A stretch of DNA of 64,000 bases, taken from positions 930,001 through 994,000 of the forward strand of contig NZ_QWDE01000001.1 in assembly GCF_003432065.1 (NCBI RefSeq), given 5' to 3'. Under the pieces are notes generated by a model, which made no database searches, was not told where the DNA came from, and saw nothing but the letters and a program-made list of their open reading frames with translations. The stretch comes from Mucilaginibacter terrenus. Lineage in GTDB: Bacteria > Bacteroidota > Bacteroidia > Sphingobacteriales > Sphingobacteriaceae. Positions 54,877 to 63,384 of the stretch are shown here, one piece after another. How positions within the stretch are numbered: the first letter of the stretch is position 1; each line of letters begins with the position of its first letter. Position numbers and translations under genes: made by a program.

Positions 54877-56232
54877 CTACTTAATAAAGTTAGCATACCA
54901 GCGTCCTGAATTTTTTATAATCCTTTGCTGTGTTTTAAAGTTTACGTGAACCAGTCCGAATCTGGGATGATAGCCCTCCGCCCATTCAAAGTTATCTGTC
55001 AGCGTCCATACAAAATAGCCGCTAACCTTGTACCCTTCCTGCTTAGCCTTTAACACTTGCTGCAAGTGAGTTTGCAAGTATTGTATCCTTTTAGGGTCAT
55101 CAACAGTGTCGCCGTTTGTTACAACGTCAGGGAAAGCGGCACCATTTTCAGTGATTATGATCTTTTTAATGCCGCTGTATGCATTGTACTTTTTTATCAT
55201 CTCATAAATTGCAGGCGGATAAACCTCCCACTTCATGTCGGTAAGCTCTACTTTCCTGTTTTCTGCTTTAACCAGGGTCGCTCCGATGTAGGGCGTGAAG
55301 AACGAGTACTTTACTATTTCCCTTGTATAGTTTTGCAAGCCGATAAAGTCGAAATTAAATGACATATTATCCTCGTCACCAGGCTTGTAGTACTTTTTCA
55401 TTTTACCGATAGCCGCTACTTCAGTGGGGTAACTTAAACCGAGTATCGGCTCGATAAACAACCGGTTAATCAATGCGTCAGCACGGGCCGCAGCAGCGAT
55501 ATGTTTAGGCGTTTGTTTATAAGGTTCAATATGCGAGCAAGAGAAAGTATTGCCAATCTGTGCATTAGGCACTATCTTACGCAGGGTTTTAGCGCCAGCC
55601 ACAATGCTTAAAACCACATGGTGCACAGCAGGCAAAAAATTGCGTAAGCCCATCCTACCCGGGGCATGAATACCCAAAAAGTAGCCGGCGCCTGTGAATA
55701 CAGCCGGCTCGTTCATTACCATCCAGTGTTTCACCTTAGTCCCAAACGCTTGGGCACAAATTTCAACATAACGCGTGAACCACCCTACAATGTCCCGGTT
55801 TGTCCAGCCGCCTTTATCTTCCAAAGCCTGGGGCAAATCCCAGTGGTAAATAGTTATCCATGGCTCTATGCCTAGTTCCAGGCAATAATCAATAACTTTA
55901 TGGTAGTGGTCTATCCCCGCCTGATTTACTTCCCCCTCTCCTTTAGGTAAAATGCGTGACCACGCAATAGAAAAGCGATAGTTAGGGATATTAAGCTCCT
56001 TAACCAAGTCAATATCACGCTTGTAATTTTGGTAGTAATCGCAGGCTACCGACGGCGAATCGCCATTCATTATTTTGCCCTTTCTTGCGGAAAAGGTGTC
56101 CCATATGGAAGGGCCTTTACCATCGGCATCGCAGGAGCCTTCTATTTGCAGGGCGGCCGTAGATACTCCCCAGGCAAAGTCGTCGCCGAAAAGCTGTTTA
56201 TTAAGCTGCGTGTTTGGAGTGTCGGATATCAT
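54877..56232 (-). CDS. Beta-glucosidase, GH1
   Basis: The 451-residue protein has the GH1 (beta/alpha)8 barrel, with acid/base Glu175 in VMNEPAV and nucleophile Glu362 in IITENGAAF. The N-terminal FAWGVSTAALQIEG is the family signature. There is no signal peptide, so it is cytoplasmic. It hydrolyses beta-glucosides or beta-galactosides taken up by the cell. Its stop is 1 bp from the convergent kinase stop. A TTTGAGC / GCTCAAA inverted repeat lies 5 bp upstream of the start. Confidence 0.95.
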   Translation of the reverse strand: MISDTPNTQLNKQLFGDDFAWGVSTAALQIEGSCDADGKGPSIWDTFSARKGKIMNGDSPSVACDYYQNYKRDIDLVKELNIPNYRFSIAWSRILPKGEGEVNQAGIDHYHKVIDYCLELGIEPWITIYHWDLPQALEDKGGWTNRDIVGWFTRYVEICAQAFGTKVKHWMVMNEPAVFTGAGYFLGIHAPGRMGLRNFLPAVHHVVLSIVAGAKTLRKIVPNAQIGNTFSCSHIEPYKQTPKHIAAAARADALINRLFIEPILGLSYPTEVAAIGKMKKYYKPGDEDNMSFNFDFIGLQNYTREIVKYSFFTPYIGATLVKAENRKVELTDMKWEVYPPAIYEMIKKYNAYSGIKKIIITENGAAFPDVVTNGDTVDDPKRIQYLQTHLQQVLKAKQEGYKVSGYFVWTLTDNFEWAEGYHPRFGLVHVNFKTQQRIIKNSGRWYANFIK

Positions 56233-56236
56233 TCAG

Positions 56237-56255
56237 TTTGAGCTGAGGGCTCAAA
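56237..56255. promoter_or_regulatory. Inverted repeat just upstream of the GH1 gene
   Basis: TTTGAGC (56237-56243) and GCTCAAA (56249-56255) with a 5-nt spacer lie immediately before the GH1 start. It is either an operator or a short leader hairpin. The rest of the 284-bp gap to the next gene is AT-rich with nothing clear. Confidence 0.35.
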
Positions 56256-56502
56256 ATGTGCATTATAATTGTATAAACGAAGCTATTTTTAAAATTAGTG
56301 TTTAAACGATGAACGCATACTCCTTAAAAAAAGATAGCTGCGGACATCATTAAACAGGGCCGATAACCTTCCGATGAGTTTCATAATACTTGTTTTATAC
56401 AGCTAAGATAAGTAGGCGGTGTAAGCTGGATATGTATCCTGTGTTATGTTTAAGTTAACTGATAAATTACAATAGGCTCCATATTTTTAAATGCTGGTTG
56501 CT

Positions 56503-56510
56503 TACTTTTG
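56503..56510 (+). promoter_or_regulatory. Start-proximal -7 box of the DinB-family gene
   Basis: TACTTTTG matches TAnnTTTG and ends 6 bp before ATG 56517. This favours the ATG over the upstream TTG at 56508 and suggests a leaderless mRNA. Confidence 0.35.
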
Positions 56511-56516
56511 CTGCCG

Positions 56517-56984
56517 ATGAAAGATTATTTTATCCGTCTGTTTAATTATGACCTGTACGCCAGCCGCGTCATAAACGGCTTGATTGCAACGACACCTGAG
56601 CCCAAAGCCGTACAGATTATGGCTCACATGATGACAGCACAGCAAACCTGGCTACAGCGTTGTAAGGGCCTTAAGGCACCCATGGCACCGCTTTGGCCGG
56701 AATGGCCAGCTGAGGCCCTTGGAGATGTGATTACAGCAAACCATGCGGAATGGATAGCTTACCTGAATACTTTACAACCTGAAGATTTCCTTACTCCTAT
56801 ATCTTACCAGAATTCCCAGGGCGCTTTTACAAACACCCTAAGTGATATACTGGCACATGTGATCAATCACGGCACACATCACCGGGCACAAATTGGCGTC
56901 CACCTTAAACAGGCTGGTGTGGAACTCACTCTTACCGACTATATCTTATATATACGCGACCTGGAGAAATCTCAACAACAATAA
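56517..56984 (+). CDS. DinB-family four-helix metal-binding protein
   Basis: The protein has 155 residues from ATG 56517. It is a DinB/YfiT-like four-helix bundle with three metal-ligand histidines: His in IMAHMMTAQQTWLQR and the pair in HVINHGTHHRAQIG. This family (unrelated to DNA polymerase IV despite the name) includes thiol- or glutathione-analogue S-transferases. The exact thiol or substrate is unknown. It precedes the lipoprotein gene by 8 bp, so it may be the first gene of the SCO/cytochrome operon. Confidence 0.8.
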   Translation: MKDYFIRLFNYDLYASRVINGLIATTPEPKAVQIMAHMMTAQQTWLQRCKGLKAPMAPLWPEWPAEALGDVITANHAEWIAYLNTLQPEDFLTPISYQNSQGAFTNTLSDILAHVINHGTHHRAQIGVHLKQAGVELTLTDYILYIRDLEKSQQQ

Positions 56985-56992
56985 ACACTACC

Positions 56993-57391
56993 ATGAATAA
57001 AATATACATTATCGCATTTGCAGCTCTGCTATTTAACAGTTGCGCTGACCCAAAGGAACAAGAGAAAAAGCTTTTAGATGAAGTGATAAACCTGCACGAC
57101 CAGGTGATGGCAAAAGACGGACAATTGATGAAGAATAAAATGCAGTTGGACACCTTATTAAAGGCACATGCTGATAGCGCGGCCAAAAACCTGTCAGTTT
57201 CCCTGGACAGCGCGGACGCGAAAATGGAAGACTGGATGCATAAGTTTGATGCGGAAAACAAAGGCAAGTCGCACGAGGAGATAATGACCTACCTGGAAGG
57301 CCAGAAAAAACAGATAGCCGGCATAGAGCAGCAGTTTGATTCCGTTATAAATGCTTCAACCAACTTCCTTAAAACGGCTAAAAAGAAATGA
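56993..57391 (+). CDS. Coiled-coil lipoprotein, unknown function
   Basis: The 132-residue protein has lipobox Cys17 (LLFNSCADP). The mature part is almost entirely helical and charged (EQEKKLLDEVINLHDQVMAKDG, MTYLEGQKKQIAGIEQQFD), predicted as coiled coil. It overlaps the SCO gene by 4 bp (ATGA), indicating translational coupling. I recognise no named family. It is probably a periplasmic or outer-membrane accessory to the copper/cytochrome proteins encoded next. Confidence 0.7.
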   Translation: MNKIYIIAFAALLFNSCADPKEQEKKLLDEVINLHDQVMAKDGQLMKNKMQLDTLLKAHADSAAKNLSVSLDSADAKMEDWMHKFDAENKGKSHEEIMTYLEGQKKQIAGIEQQFDSVINASTNFLKTAKKK

Positions 57392-58038
57392 GAAAGATAG
57401 CAGCCCTCCTGTTTATAGTACTGGCATACAGCGCTTGTAAAAATGGTGACGCAAATTCACGATTACCGATTTACGGCAATCGCGATACCAAAAATGTTGT
57501 TGTAAACGGCAAAACAGTTGTCGACACTGTTTATCAAACCATACCGGCATTTAGATTTGTAAACCAATATGGCGACAGCATCACTGAAAACAGCTTGAAA
57601 GGCGATATATACGTTGCCGATTTCTTTTTCACTACTTGTCCATCTATATGCCCTATCATGCATCGTAACATGCTAAAGGTATATGCAGATTTTAAGAACG
57701 TGCCCGATGTGAAGATCCTGTCGCACAGCATTGACCCAAAACACGACAGCGTTAAAGTGCTTAAAGCTTATGCAGATAAACTCGGCATTAGTGGCAATAC
57801 CTGGTGGCTATTGCAGGGCAAAAAGGAAGAGACTTACAACCTGGCACAGAGTTACCTTACACGCCGCCCGGAAGAAAGCGCTAAAGACCTGTTTATTCAC
57901 GACGGATTGTTCTTGCTGATAGATAAGCAGAAACGCATCCGCGGAAGCTATGATGGTACGGACGAAAAAGAAACTGAAAGATTGATTGCCGACATTAAGA
58001 AATTGCGTGCAGAAACAAATACCGAAATAGCCCAATGA
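57388..58038 (+). CDS. SCO-family copper chaperone/thioredoxin-like lipoprotein
   Basis: The 216-residue protein has lipobox Cys17 (LAYSACKNG). It has a thioredoxin fold with the SCO metal motif Cys84-x3-Cys88 (FTTCPSICPIM) and the third ligand His at about 169 (LFIHDGLFLL). It belongs to the SCO1/SenC family that loads the CuA site of cytochrome oxidase or controls thiols. No oxidase genes are next to it. ATGA overlaps on both sides fix it in a three-gene unit with the lipoprotein and cytochrome c. Confidence 0.88.
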   Translation: MRKIAALLFIVLAYSACKNGDANSRLPIYGNRDTKNVVVNGKTVVDTVYQTIPAFRFVNQYGDSITENSLKGDIYVADFFFTTCPSICPIMHRNMLKVYADFKNVPDVKILSHSIDPKHDSVKVLKAYADKLGISGNTWWLLQGKKEETYNLAQSYLTRRPEESAKDLFIHDGLFLLIDKQKRIRGSYDGTDEKETERLIADIKKLRAETNTEIAQ

Positions 58039-58460
58039 AGGCGAAAACAACAGCCTTTATTGCGTTTTTCACAGGTTTACTCATCGTCATGTTTGCTTGT
58101 GAGAGCCAGGACTCGTTGGAGTTTAAGCGGTACTATGTAAACGGGAAATTGATTTACCAGCAGCGCTGTCAAAATTGTCACGGCGCTAACGGTGAGGGCC
58201 TTTCTAACTTGATGCCACCACTTACGGATGTTGCATTCCTCAAGAAAAACAAGCAGCAGCTCCCCTGCTTTGTAAACCTCGGCCTTAAAGGCAAATTGCT
58301 GGTGGTAAACGGTAAAACTTTTAGTAATAACATGCCTGCTAACGATATTGCACCGGTGGATATTGCGGAGGTATTAACCTACGTTACCAATTCATTCGGC
58401 AACAAAATGGGCGTAGTAACAGCTGAACAGGTGACGGCGCAACTAAAGGCTTGCAAATAG
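58035..58460 (+). CDS. Small c-type cytochrome lipoprotein
   Basis: The 141-residue protein has lipobox Cys22 (VMFACES) and one heme c motif Cys45-x2-Cys48-His49 (RCQNCHGANGEG). Met100 (NNMPAND) is the likely sixth ligand. The length and GxG-E-G pattern fit monoheme cytochrome c of the cytochrome c oxidase or electron-shuttle type. It should be anchored in the periplasm. It is coupled to the SCO gene, which suggests joint function in copper or heme electron transfer. Confidence 0.88.
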   Translation: MKAKTTAFIAFFTGLLIVMFACESQDSLEFKRYYVNGKLIYQQRCQNCHGANGEGLSNLMPPLTDVAFLKKNKQQLPCFVNLGLKGKLLVVNGKTFSNNMPANDIAPVDIAEVLTYVTNSFGNKMGVVTAEQVTAQLKACK

Positions 58461-58536
58461 CTTTCGGCAAATCAAACAGCTATAATGGCAAACACAAAGC
58501 AGCCGCATGTTGTTAGCCTTATAAAACCTGAATATT

Positions 58537-58767
58537 ATGGAAAAAGAATTTGAAGCGGTACTTACCGGATCAGACAGCGAGGTTAACGGCGTAGTTACTG
58601 CATTAAGCAGCGGCGCTTACGAGTTTAACTCGATAGATGGCAGCTTGCAACTGGTAATAGCACGTAACGAGGACGGCAAATGGGAACGCATGAGCGGTAC
58701 CGAGCCATATTTTAGCGGCTGGGTTGATGAACTGGCAGAACAAATACAAGCATCTGTTAATATATAA
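58537..58767 (+). CDS. Small hypothetical protein
   Basis: The 76-residue acidic protein has no signal peptide or membrane segment. YEFNSIDGSLQLVIARNEDGKWERM suggests a small alpha/beta fold. No family is recognised. It lies 3 bp before the aldo-keto reductase gene, so it is co-transcribed with it, and 76 bp after the cytochrome gene. It has typical codon use and a typical ATG, so it is likely a real gene. Confidence 0.6.
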   Translation: MEKEFEAVLTGSDSEVNGVVTALSSGAYEFNSIDGSLQLVIARNEDGKWERMSGTEPYFSGWVDELAEQIQASVNI

Positions 58768-58770
58768 GCA

Positions 58771-59721
58771 ATGGAAAAAAGGGAGTTGGGAAGATCGGGG
58801 CTGGTAGTGCATCCCCTTGTGTTTGGCGGCAATGTTTTCGGGTGGACAGCAGACGAGAAAACATCCTTTGGATTACTGGATTCATTTGTTGACCACGGAT
58901 TTGATTTTGTTGACACTGCAGATGTATATTCGCGATGGGTTCCCGGAAATACCGGTGGCGAATCTGAAACAATCATCGGCAACTGGTTTAAACAAAGTGG
59001 TAAACGCGACAAGATCGTGCTTGCTACCAAGGTAGGCAAGCCCATGAGCGAAGACAAGAAAGGCCTTTCGCGCGCTTACATTATTAGCGCCGTAGAAGCC
59101 TCGTTAAAGCGGCTAAAAACAGATTACATCGACCTTTATCAATCGCACGACGATGATGCTAATACCCCTTTGGAAGAAACACTCTCTGCATTTACAGACC
59201 TTATAAAACAAGGAAAAGTGAGGGCAATAGGCGCGTCAAATTATGGTGCCGCCCGCTTGCGTGAAGCTTTGCAGGTAAGTAAAGACAATGGGTTTACACG
59301 CTACGAAAGCCTCCAGCCAGAGTATAATTTATACGACCGCGAAGATTACGAAAAAAAGTTTGAGTCGTTATGCAGGGAAAACAACTTGGGCGTTATCTCC
59401 TACTACTCGCTTGCAAGCGGCTTCCTGACGGGTAAATATCGGTCAGAAGCTGACCTTGACAAAAGCCCGCGTGGTGGCGGTATAAAAAAGTATCTTAACG
59501 GAAAAGGGTATAAAATTTTGTCAGCTTTAGATAAAGTGGCCGGCGAACACAATAGCACGCCAGCAGCCGTAGCGTTAGCCTGGGTAATGGCCAGGCCGGG
59601 TATTACGGGGCCTATAGCCAGCGCAACCAGCGTGCATCAGCTAAAGGAACTTGGAAAAGCCGCCGAGCTTAATTTAAAACCTCATGAAATAGAAATGCTG
59701 ACCACCGTCAGCAGTTACTAA
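58771..59721 (+). CDS. Aldo/keto reductase
   Basis: The 316-residue protein has the AKR (beta/alpha)8 barrel: Asp in DFVDTADVYSRW with the catalytic Tyr, ATKVGKPM with the Lys, and YQSHDDD with the His-type position. GAISNYGAARLREAL-like (IGASNYGAARLREAL) and VALAWVMARPGITGPIASATS are the NADPH-binding segments of YghZ/YdhF-like members. It reduces aldehydes or ketones with NADPH. The physiological substrate is unknown. A strong terminator follows 8 bp after the stop. Confidence 0.92.
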   Translation: MEKRELGRSGLVVHPLVFGGNVFGWTADEKTSFGLLDSFVDHGFDFVDTADVYSRWVPGNTGGESETIIGNWFKQSGKRDKIVLATKVGKPMSEDKKGLSRAYIISAVEASLKRLKTDYIDLYQSHDDDANTPLEETLSAFTDLIKQGKVRAIGASNYGAARLREALQVSKDNGFTRYESLQPEYNLYDREDYEKKFESLCRENNLGVISYYSLASGFLTGKYRSEADLDKSPRGGGIKKYLNGKGYKILSALDKVAGEHNSTPAAVALAWVMARPGITGPIASATSVHQLKELGKAAELNLKPHEIEMLTTVSSY

Positions 59722-59728
59722 AAAGTTA

Positions 59729-59757
59729 AAAGCCCTTCCGGATATCGGAAGGGCTTT
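59729..59757. terminator. Bidirectional terminator after the aldo/keto reductase
   Basis: There are 12-bp arms AAAGCCCTTCCG / CGGAAGGGCTTT with a 5-nt loop, with A/T flanks on both sides. It lies between convergent genes. Confidence 0.85.
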
Positions 59758-59784
59758 ATAGTTATATATATTGAGGAAATTGCT

Positions 59785-60765
59785 TTAATTTCTTGGCAAT
59801 AAAAAGCTGCTTGCACGGCCGCCGTTATTAGCTACCTGGCCGCGTCCTCCACCATTTTGTCCGCGGCCTCCGCCTGCCTGATTGCCACCCCAGCCACTGT
59901 GTCCGCTGCCACTATTTTGATCATAGCTACCGCCATCCTGTCCACCACGAGATGGTTGCTGTTGCTGGCCACCTCCGTTTTGTCCGCGGGATGGCTGTTG
60001 TTGTTCCCAGCCACCATTTTGTCCACGTGACGGTTGTTGCTGACCGTAGCTTCCGTTCTGATCACGCGGTGTTTGTTGTCCCCAGCCACCATTTTGGCCA
60101 CGTGACGGTTGTTGTTGACCGTAGCTTCCGTTCTGATCACGCGGCGTTTGTTGTTGTCCCCAGCTACCATTTTGTCCGCGTGATGGTTGGTTACCCCAAT
60201 TGCCACGTCCGTTGTTGTTCCTGTCGTCCTGTCTGCCCCAATTGCCGCGGTCATCGTTCCTGCGTTGTGGCTGTCCATTACCCCAACGATTATCTCTGCC
60301 GTATCCACCCTGATCATAACGGCTGTTGCCTCCACGTGCATAATTGTCGTTACGGCGGTTCCAGTCTCCCCTGTTGTTATTACCGCCCCATTTGTTGCGA
60401 TATACATTATGGTTCATATATGGCCTGCGGCCGCGTATCTCATAGCGGGTAGCATTACGCCAATTGTAGTTACGGTATGCACCGGGCAGGTATTGTGCCC
60501 TCACCCAACGGCTGCCATCGTTATAAAAGTAGCAGCCCATGGGCACGCTGTAATAGGCTTCAACTTCCGGCAGGTAATAGTAGTCGTCACTGTTGTCAAA
60601 ATCATCATCGTACACTGGTTGGTCTATCACCGGTGGCGGAGGAGCAGGCACATAAACACGCCTTGCTGGTATATTTAAACCTATATGGATAGAAACTTGC
60701 GCTTTGGCGTTTTCTGAAATGAGCCCGCCTAAAAGTATTGCCGAAACTAAATATATCTTTTTCAT
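59785..60765 (-). CDS. Secreted low-complexity Q/N/G-repeat protein
   Basis: The 326-residue protein has a signal peptide (about 1-22, NAKAQ). The N-terminal part (about 30-120) is Pro/Asp/Tyr-rich with a VEAYYSVPMGCYFYNDG segment typical of Bacteroidota surface or periplasmic proteins. From about residue 125 it is Asn/Arg/Gly-rich, then has seven units of about 13 residues such as PSRGQNGGWGQQ and TPRDQNGSYGQQQ. No enzyme motif is visible. It could be an adhesive, matrix or RNA-binding-like disordered protein. Repeat number may vary between strains. Confidence 0.8.
   Translation of the reverse strand: MKKIYLVSAILLGGLISENAKAQVSIHIGLNIPARRVYVPAPPPPVIDQPVYDDDFDNSDDYYYLPEVEAYYSVPMGCYFYNDGSRWVRAQYLPGAYRNYNWRNATRYEIRGRRPYMNHNVYRNKWGGNNNRGDWNRRNDNYARGGNSRYDQGGYGRDNRWGNGQPQRRNDDRGNWGRQDDRNNNGRGNWGNQPSRGQNGSWGQQQTPRDQNGSYGQQQPSRGQNGGWGQQTPRDQNGSYGQQQPSRGQNGGWEQQQPSRGQNGGGQQQQPSRGGQDGGSYDQNSGSGHSGWGGNQAGGGRGQNGGGRGQVANNGGRASSFLLPRN
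59930..60190 (-). repeat. Tandem 39-bp repeats coding for about 13-residue units
   Basis: Alternating PSRGQNG and TPRDQNG units encode the C-terminal low-complexity part of the secreted protein. The nucleotide copies are near-identical (CCGTTCTGATCACGCGG occurs twice). This is a substrate for slippage or recombination and for assembly error. Confidence 0.85.
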
Positions 60766-61034
60766 CGTGTTAATTTTTATGCATCTATGACGTCATGAAA
60801 AAGCAAAGGTTTAAGGCTATTTATTGATAATGTTAGCGTCGGTTATGGAAATAGAATTTTATTTGGCGTTACATCATGTGACAAAATATTATTCTTAAAG
60901 CATTAAGAGATGTAATGGTGCAACAATCATTATTATTCAACAGCAAAATGCTCAAAGTAACTATGCTATAACATTGTAAACAGGTTTCGGTATTAATTGT
61001 ATATCTGTTAGTTTTATACACAAAACTCAACATC
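60766..61034. other. Non-coding divergent region
   Basis: This 269-bp AT-rich gap lies between the repeat protein and the sorbosone-dehydrogenase-like gene. It contains a 10-bp palindrome ATGACGTCAT at 60786-60795. No promoter of the TAnnTTTG form is at a sensible distance. Nothing else is recognisable. Confidence 0.4.
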
Positions 61035-62345
61035 ATGAAAAATACATCTTTACGGCTGCTTTTGCCAGCGCTGGCTATAACCGGGTTTAGCTTATGCATA
61101 AGCTCCTGTTCTAACAACGACAAAAAAACAGATCAAACTACAACAACCCAAACTACTGCGGATACCAGTGCTTCCGGCGCTGGTTTAGTGCTACCAAGCG
61201 GCTTTACCGCGGCTATTGTAGCTGAGAACTTAGGCAGCACCCGCCATATTGCGGTTACGCCACAAGGCGGTATTTACGTTAAGCTTAGCGGATTAAAAGA
61301 CGGTAAGGGTATTTTATACCTTACCGAAAGCAACGGTAAAGCAACCGTAAAAAACGCGTTCGGGAACTATATAGGTACTGGTATGTATATTAAGGATGGC
61401 TATCTGTATGCATCTTCTAACGAAGAAGTCTTTAGATACAAGTTAGATGCAAACAATCAGGTAGTTAGCCCGGACGCTCCCGAAAAAGTTGTAACGGGCT
61501 TAATCAGCCGTAACGAACATGAGGCCAAAGCTATATTGCTGGACAATAGCGGCAACCTTTATGTAAACATTGGCGCTTACTCAAATGCTTGCCAGGTAAA
61601 AGACCGGGAGAAAGGCTCCCCGGGACAGCCTGGCTGCCCTATACTTGACTCTGCAGGCGGAATATGGCAGTTTAAAGCCGGCAAACTCAATCAAACTTAC
61701 AAAGATGGTGTGCGGTATGCAACCGGCCTTCGCAACGTTGTGGGTATGGACTGGAATAAATCAGCCAACCAGCTGTTTGTGATGCAGCACGGGCGCGACC
61801 AGCTACACGAGTTGTTCCCGACCATGTTTACTGAAAAGCAATCTGCAGAGCTTCCGGCCGAGTGCTTGTATGCATTAAACAAGGGAGACAACGCGGGTTG
61901 GCCTTACATCTATTACGATTGGCAAACCAACAAGAAAATGCAAATGCCAGAATACGGCGGCGACGGCAAGAAAGAAGGCGACAGTAAGTACAAGGATCCG
62001 GCAGCAGCTTTTCCTGGGCACCTCGCCCCCAACGGATTATTGTTTTACACCGGTAGCCAATTTCCGGAGAAATATAAGAATGGTGCCTTTATCGCTTTCC
62101 ACGGTTCATGGAACCGCGCACCCGAACCTCAGGCGGGCTACTTTGTAGTTTTTCAACCAATGAAAAATGGAAAGGCCGACGGGAACTACGAAGTGTTTGC
62201 TAACGGGTTCTCCGGTTCGGCTGAAAATACCGCTAAAGGTAGTGCAACCCACCGGCCCTGCGGATTGGCACAAGGCCCGGACGGATCAATATACGTGACA
62301 GATGATGTTAAGGGGAATATTTACAAAATCAGCTATAAAAAATAG
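61035..62345 (+). CDS. PQQ/sorbosone-dehydrogenase-like lipoprotein
   Basis: The 436-residue protein has lipobox Cys25 (CISSCSNND) and a Thr-rich linker. A six-bladed propeller of the glucose/sorbosone dehydrogenase family follows: NVVGMDWNKSANQLFVMQHGRDQLHELFP, NAGWPYIYYDWQ, FIAFHGSWNRAPEP and RPCGLAQGPDGSIYVTDDVKGNIYKI. Members are periplasmic PQQ-dependent aldose or sorbosone dehydrogenases, but many Bacteroidota relatives are untested. No PQQ synthesis genes are nearby. A terminator 32 bp after the stop ends the unit. Confidence 0.85.
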   Translation: MKNTSLRLLLPALAITGFSLCISSCSNNDKKTDQTTTTQTTADTSASGAGLVLPSGFTAAIVAENLGSTRHIAVTPQGGIYVKLSGLKDGKGILYLTESNGKATVKNAFGNYIGTGMYIKDGYLYASSNEEVFRYKLDANNQVVSPDAPEKVVTGLISRNEHEAKAILLDNSGNLYVNIGAYSNACQVKDREKGSPGQPGCPILDSAGGIWQFKAGKLNQTYKDGVRYATGLRNVVGMDWNKSANQLFVMQHGRDQLHELFPTMFTEKQSAELPAECLYALNKGDNAGWPYIYYDWQTNKKMQMPEYGGDGKKEGDSKYKDPAAAFPGHLAPNGLLFYTGSQFPEKYKNGAFIAFHGSWNRAPEPQAGYFVVFQPMKNGKADGNYEVFANGFSGSAENTAKGSATHRPCGLAQGPDGSIYVTDDVKGNIYKISYKK

Positions 62346-62376
62346 TTTTTGCATCATAGCAAAACATATGGTAAAA

Positions 62377-62409
62377 TAAGAAGGCGACCCGTTTTGGGTC
62401 GCCTTCTTA
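62377..62409. terminator. Bidirectional terminator
   Basis: There are perfect 14-bp arms built on AAGAAGGCGACCC / GGGTCGCCTTCTT with loop GTTTT, between convergent genes. It is strong in both directions. Confidence 0.88.
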
Positions 62410-62411
62410 CA

Positions 62412-62921
62412 TTATCCAGCAAGTGCTTTGCTGGCTTTTTTCTTCTGCTTTACGCGATCAAAAGCTTCTTCAAACTCATCGCGCTGTGCTTTAGTTAACG
62501 CTTCCATATGGCCATCCCGGTACGCTTTCTTTGCTTTTGACCATAGCTTCTTCTTTTCTGCATATAAGCCAAGCTGTTCGTAAACCGTGGCGGTATCAAC
62601 ACCGGGCGTAGTAAGCGCCCTGGCAGATACTGCATCCACCTGCTTGTCCATCTGCAGGAAAACTACTAAGCTTAAATAATGAATGTAGTTGTCCGGGAAG
62701 GATGGTTCAAGCTCCATACAGGTTTTAAAATGATAACCAGCGGTTTGATAATCTTTCAGATCGTAGTAATATATTTTCCCAAGCAAATGGTGCGCCCGGG
62801 CGTACATTGGTTCATCGCCAACTATACGGTTAAGCAAGTGTAAAGCTTTTGGCGTTTCACCATAAGCCAGTTCGTCAACCGCCTGGAGATATTTCTCTTC
62901 AATGGTGTAATAAGTGTCCAT
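62412..62921 (-). CDS. TPR-repeat cytoplasmic protein
   Basis: The 169-residue protein has no signal peptide. About three TPR-like helix pairs (AVDELAYGETPKALHLLNRIV, ARAHHLLGKIYYYDLKDYQTAGYHFKTCMELEP, TVYEQLGLYAEKKKLWSKAKKAYRDG) are followed by a Lys-rich tail. It is likely a scaffold protein. The partner is unknown. It is single, with the strong shared terminator at its end. Confidence 0.8.
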   Translation of the reverse strand: MDTYYTIEEKYLQAVDELAYGETPKALHLLNRIVGDEPMYARAHHLLGKIYYYDLKDYQTAGYHFKTCMELEPSFPDNYIHYLSLVVFLQMDKQVDAVSARALTTPGVDTATVYEQLGLYAEKKKLWSKAKKAYRDGHMEALTKAQRDEFEEAFDRVKQKKKASKALAG

Positions 62922-63225
62922 AAAAATATTAGTGCTGCCGTTATACCGCAGATGTTATTGAAATTGATTGATTGTTAGCTGCTATAATTACGGCGTGCTA
63001 AGAGATTGGATGGCAATTGAATGCAAAACCCTTCCCTTGTGCCATAATAAGCAACATCAGTTTGTTACAGGTAGAGTTTGAAATAAGCATTATAGTAGTA
63101 TTAACGCTACAAAGATACGCAAAGACGTTTTAAATACAAATTAAGCAAACAACGATGCTTACACTTCTTAGAGGAGAAATGGTATACTCACTTCCAGATA
63201 GGAAACTTGTTCCAACGGAATAAAC

Positions 63226-63244
63226 GTGTTTCAGGGCGAAACAC
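63226..63244. repeat. GTGTTTC-agggc-GAAACAC inverted repeat
   Basis: Seven-base perfect arms with a 5-nt spacer, inside the 503-bp non-coding stretch. It is the same core as in the hairpin at 63385-63423. It is an operator or a small-repeat candidate. Confidence 0.5.
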
Positions 63245-63384
63245 TGCTAAAATATACGAATTATCTATAACAAGCTAAATAACACAATATTAAGCCCCAC
63301 AATATAAAGCCTTACTTGTGTTTCGCTCTTAAACCTTCCTAACGGTAACTAATTGATTACCAATATCACGCTGTTTCAGAACAC

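Noticed and set aside
56517..56984. DNA polymerase IV paralogue because of the DinB name
   Set aside because: The DinB-family four-helix proteins are unrelated to polymerase IV. The real dinB is at 46615-47799.
59832..60452. Long alternative-frame ORFs across the Q/N/G repeat gene (both strands)
   Set aside because: They arise because the tandem repeats keep several frames open. The products are low-complexity mirror images with no start context or family.
60786..60795. ATGACGTCAT palindrome as a regulator site
   Set aside because: It is short and common, and not placed at a visible promoter. Kept only as a remark in the gap description.
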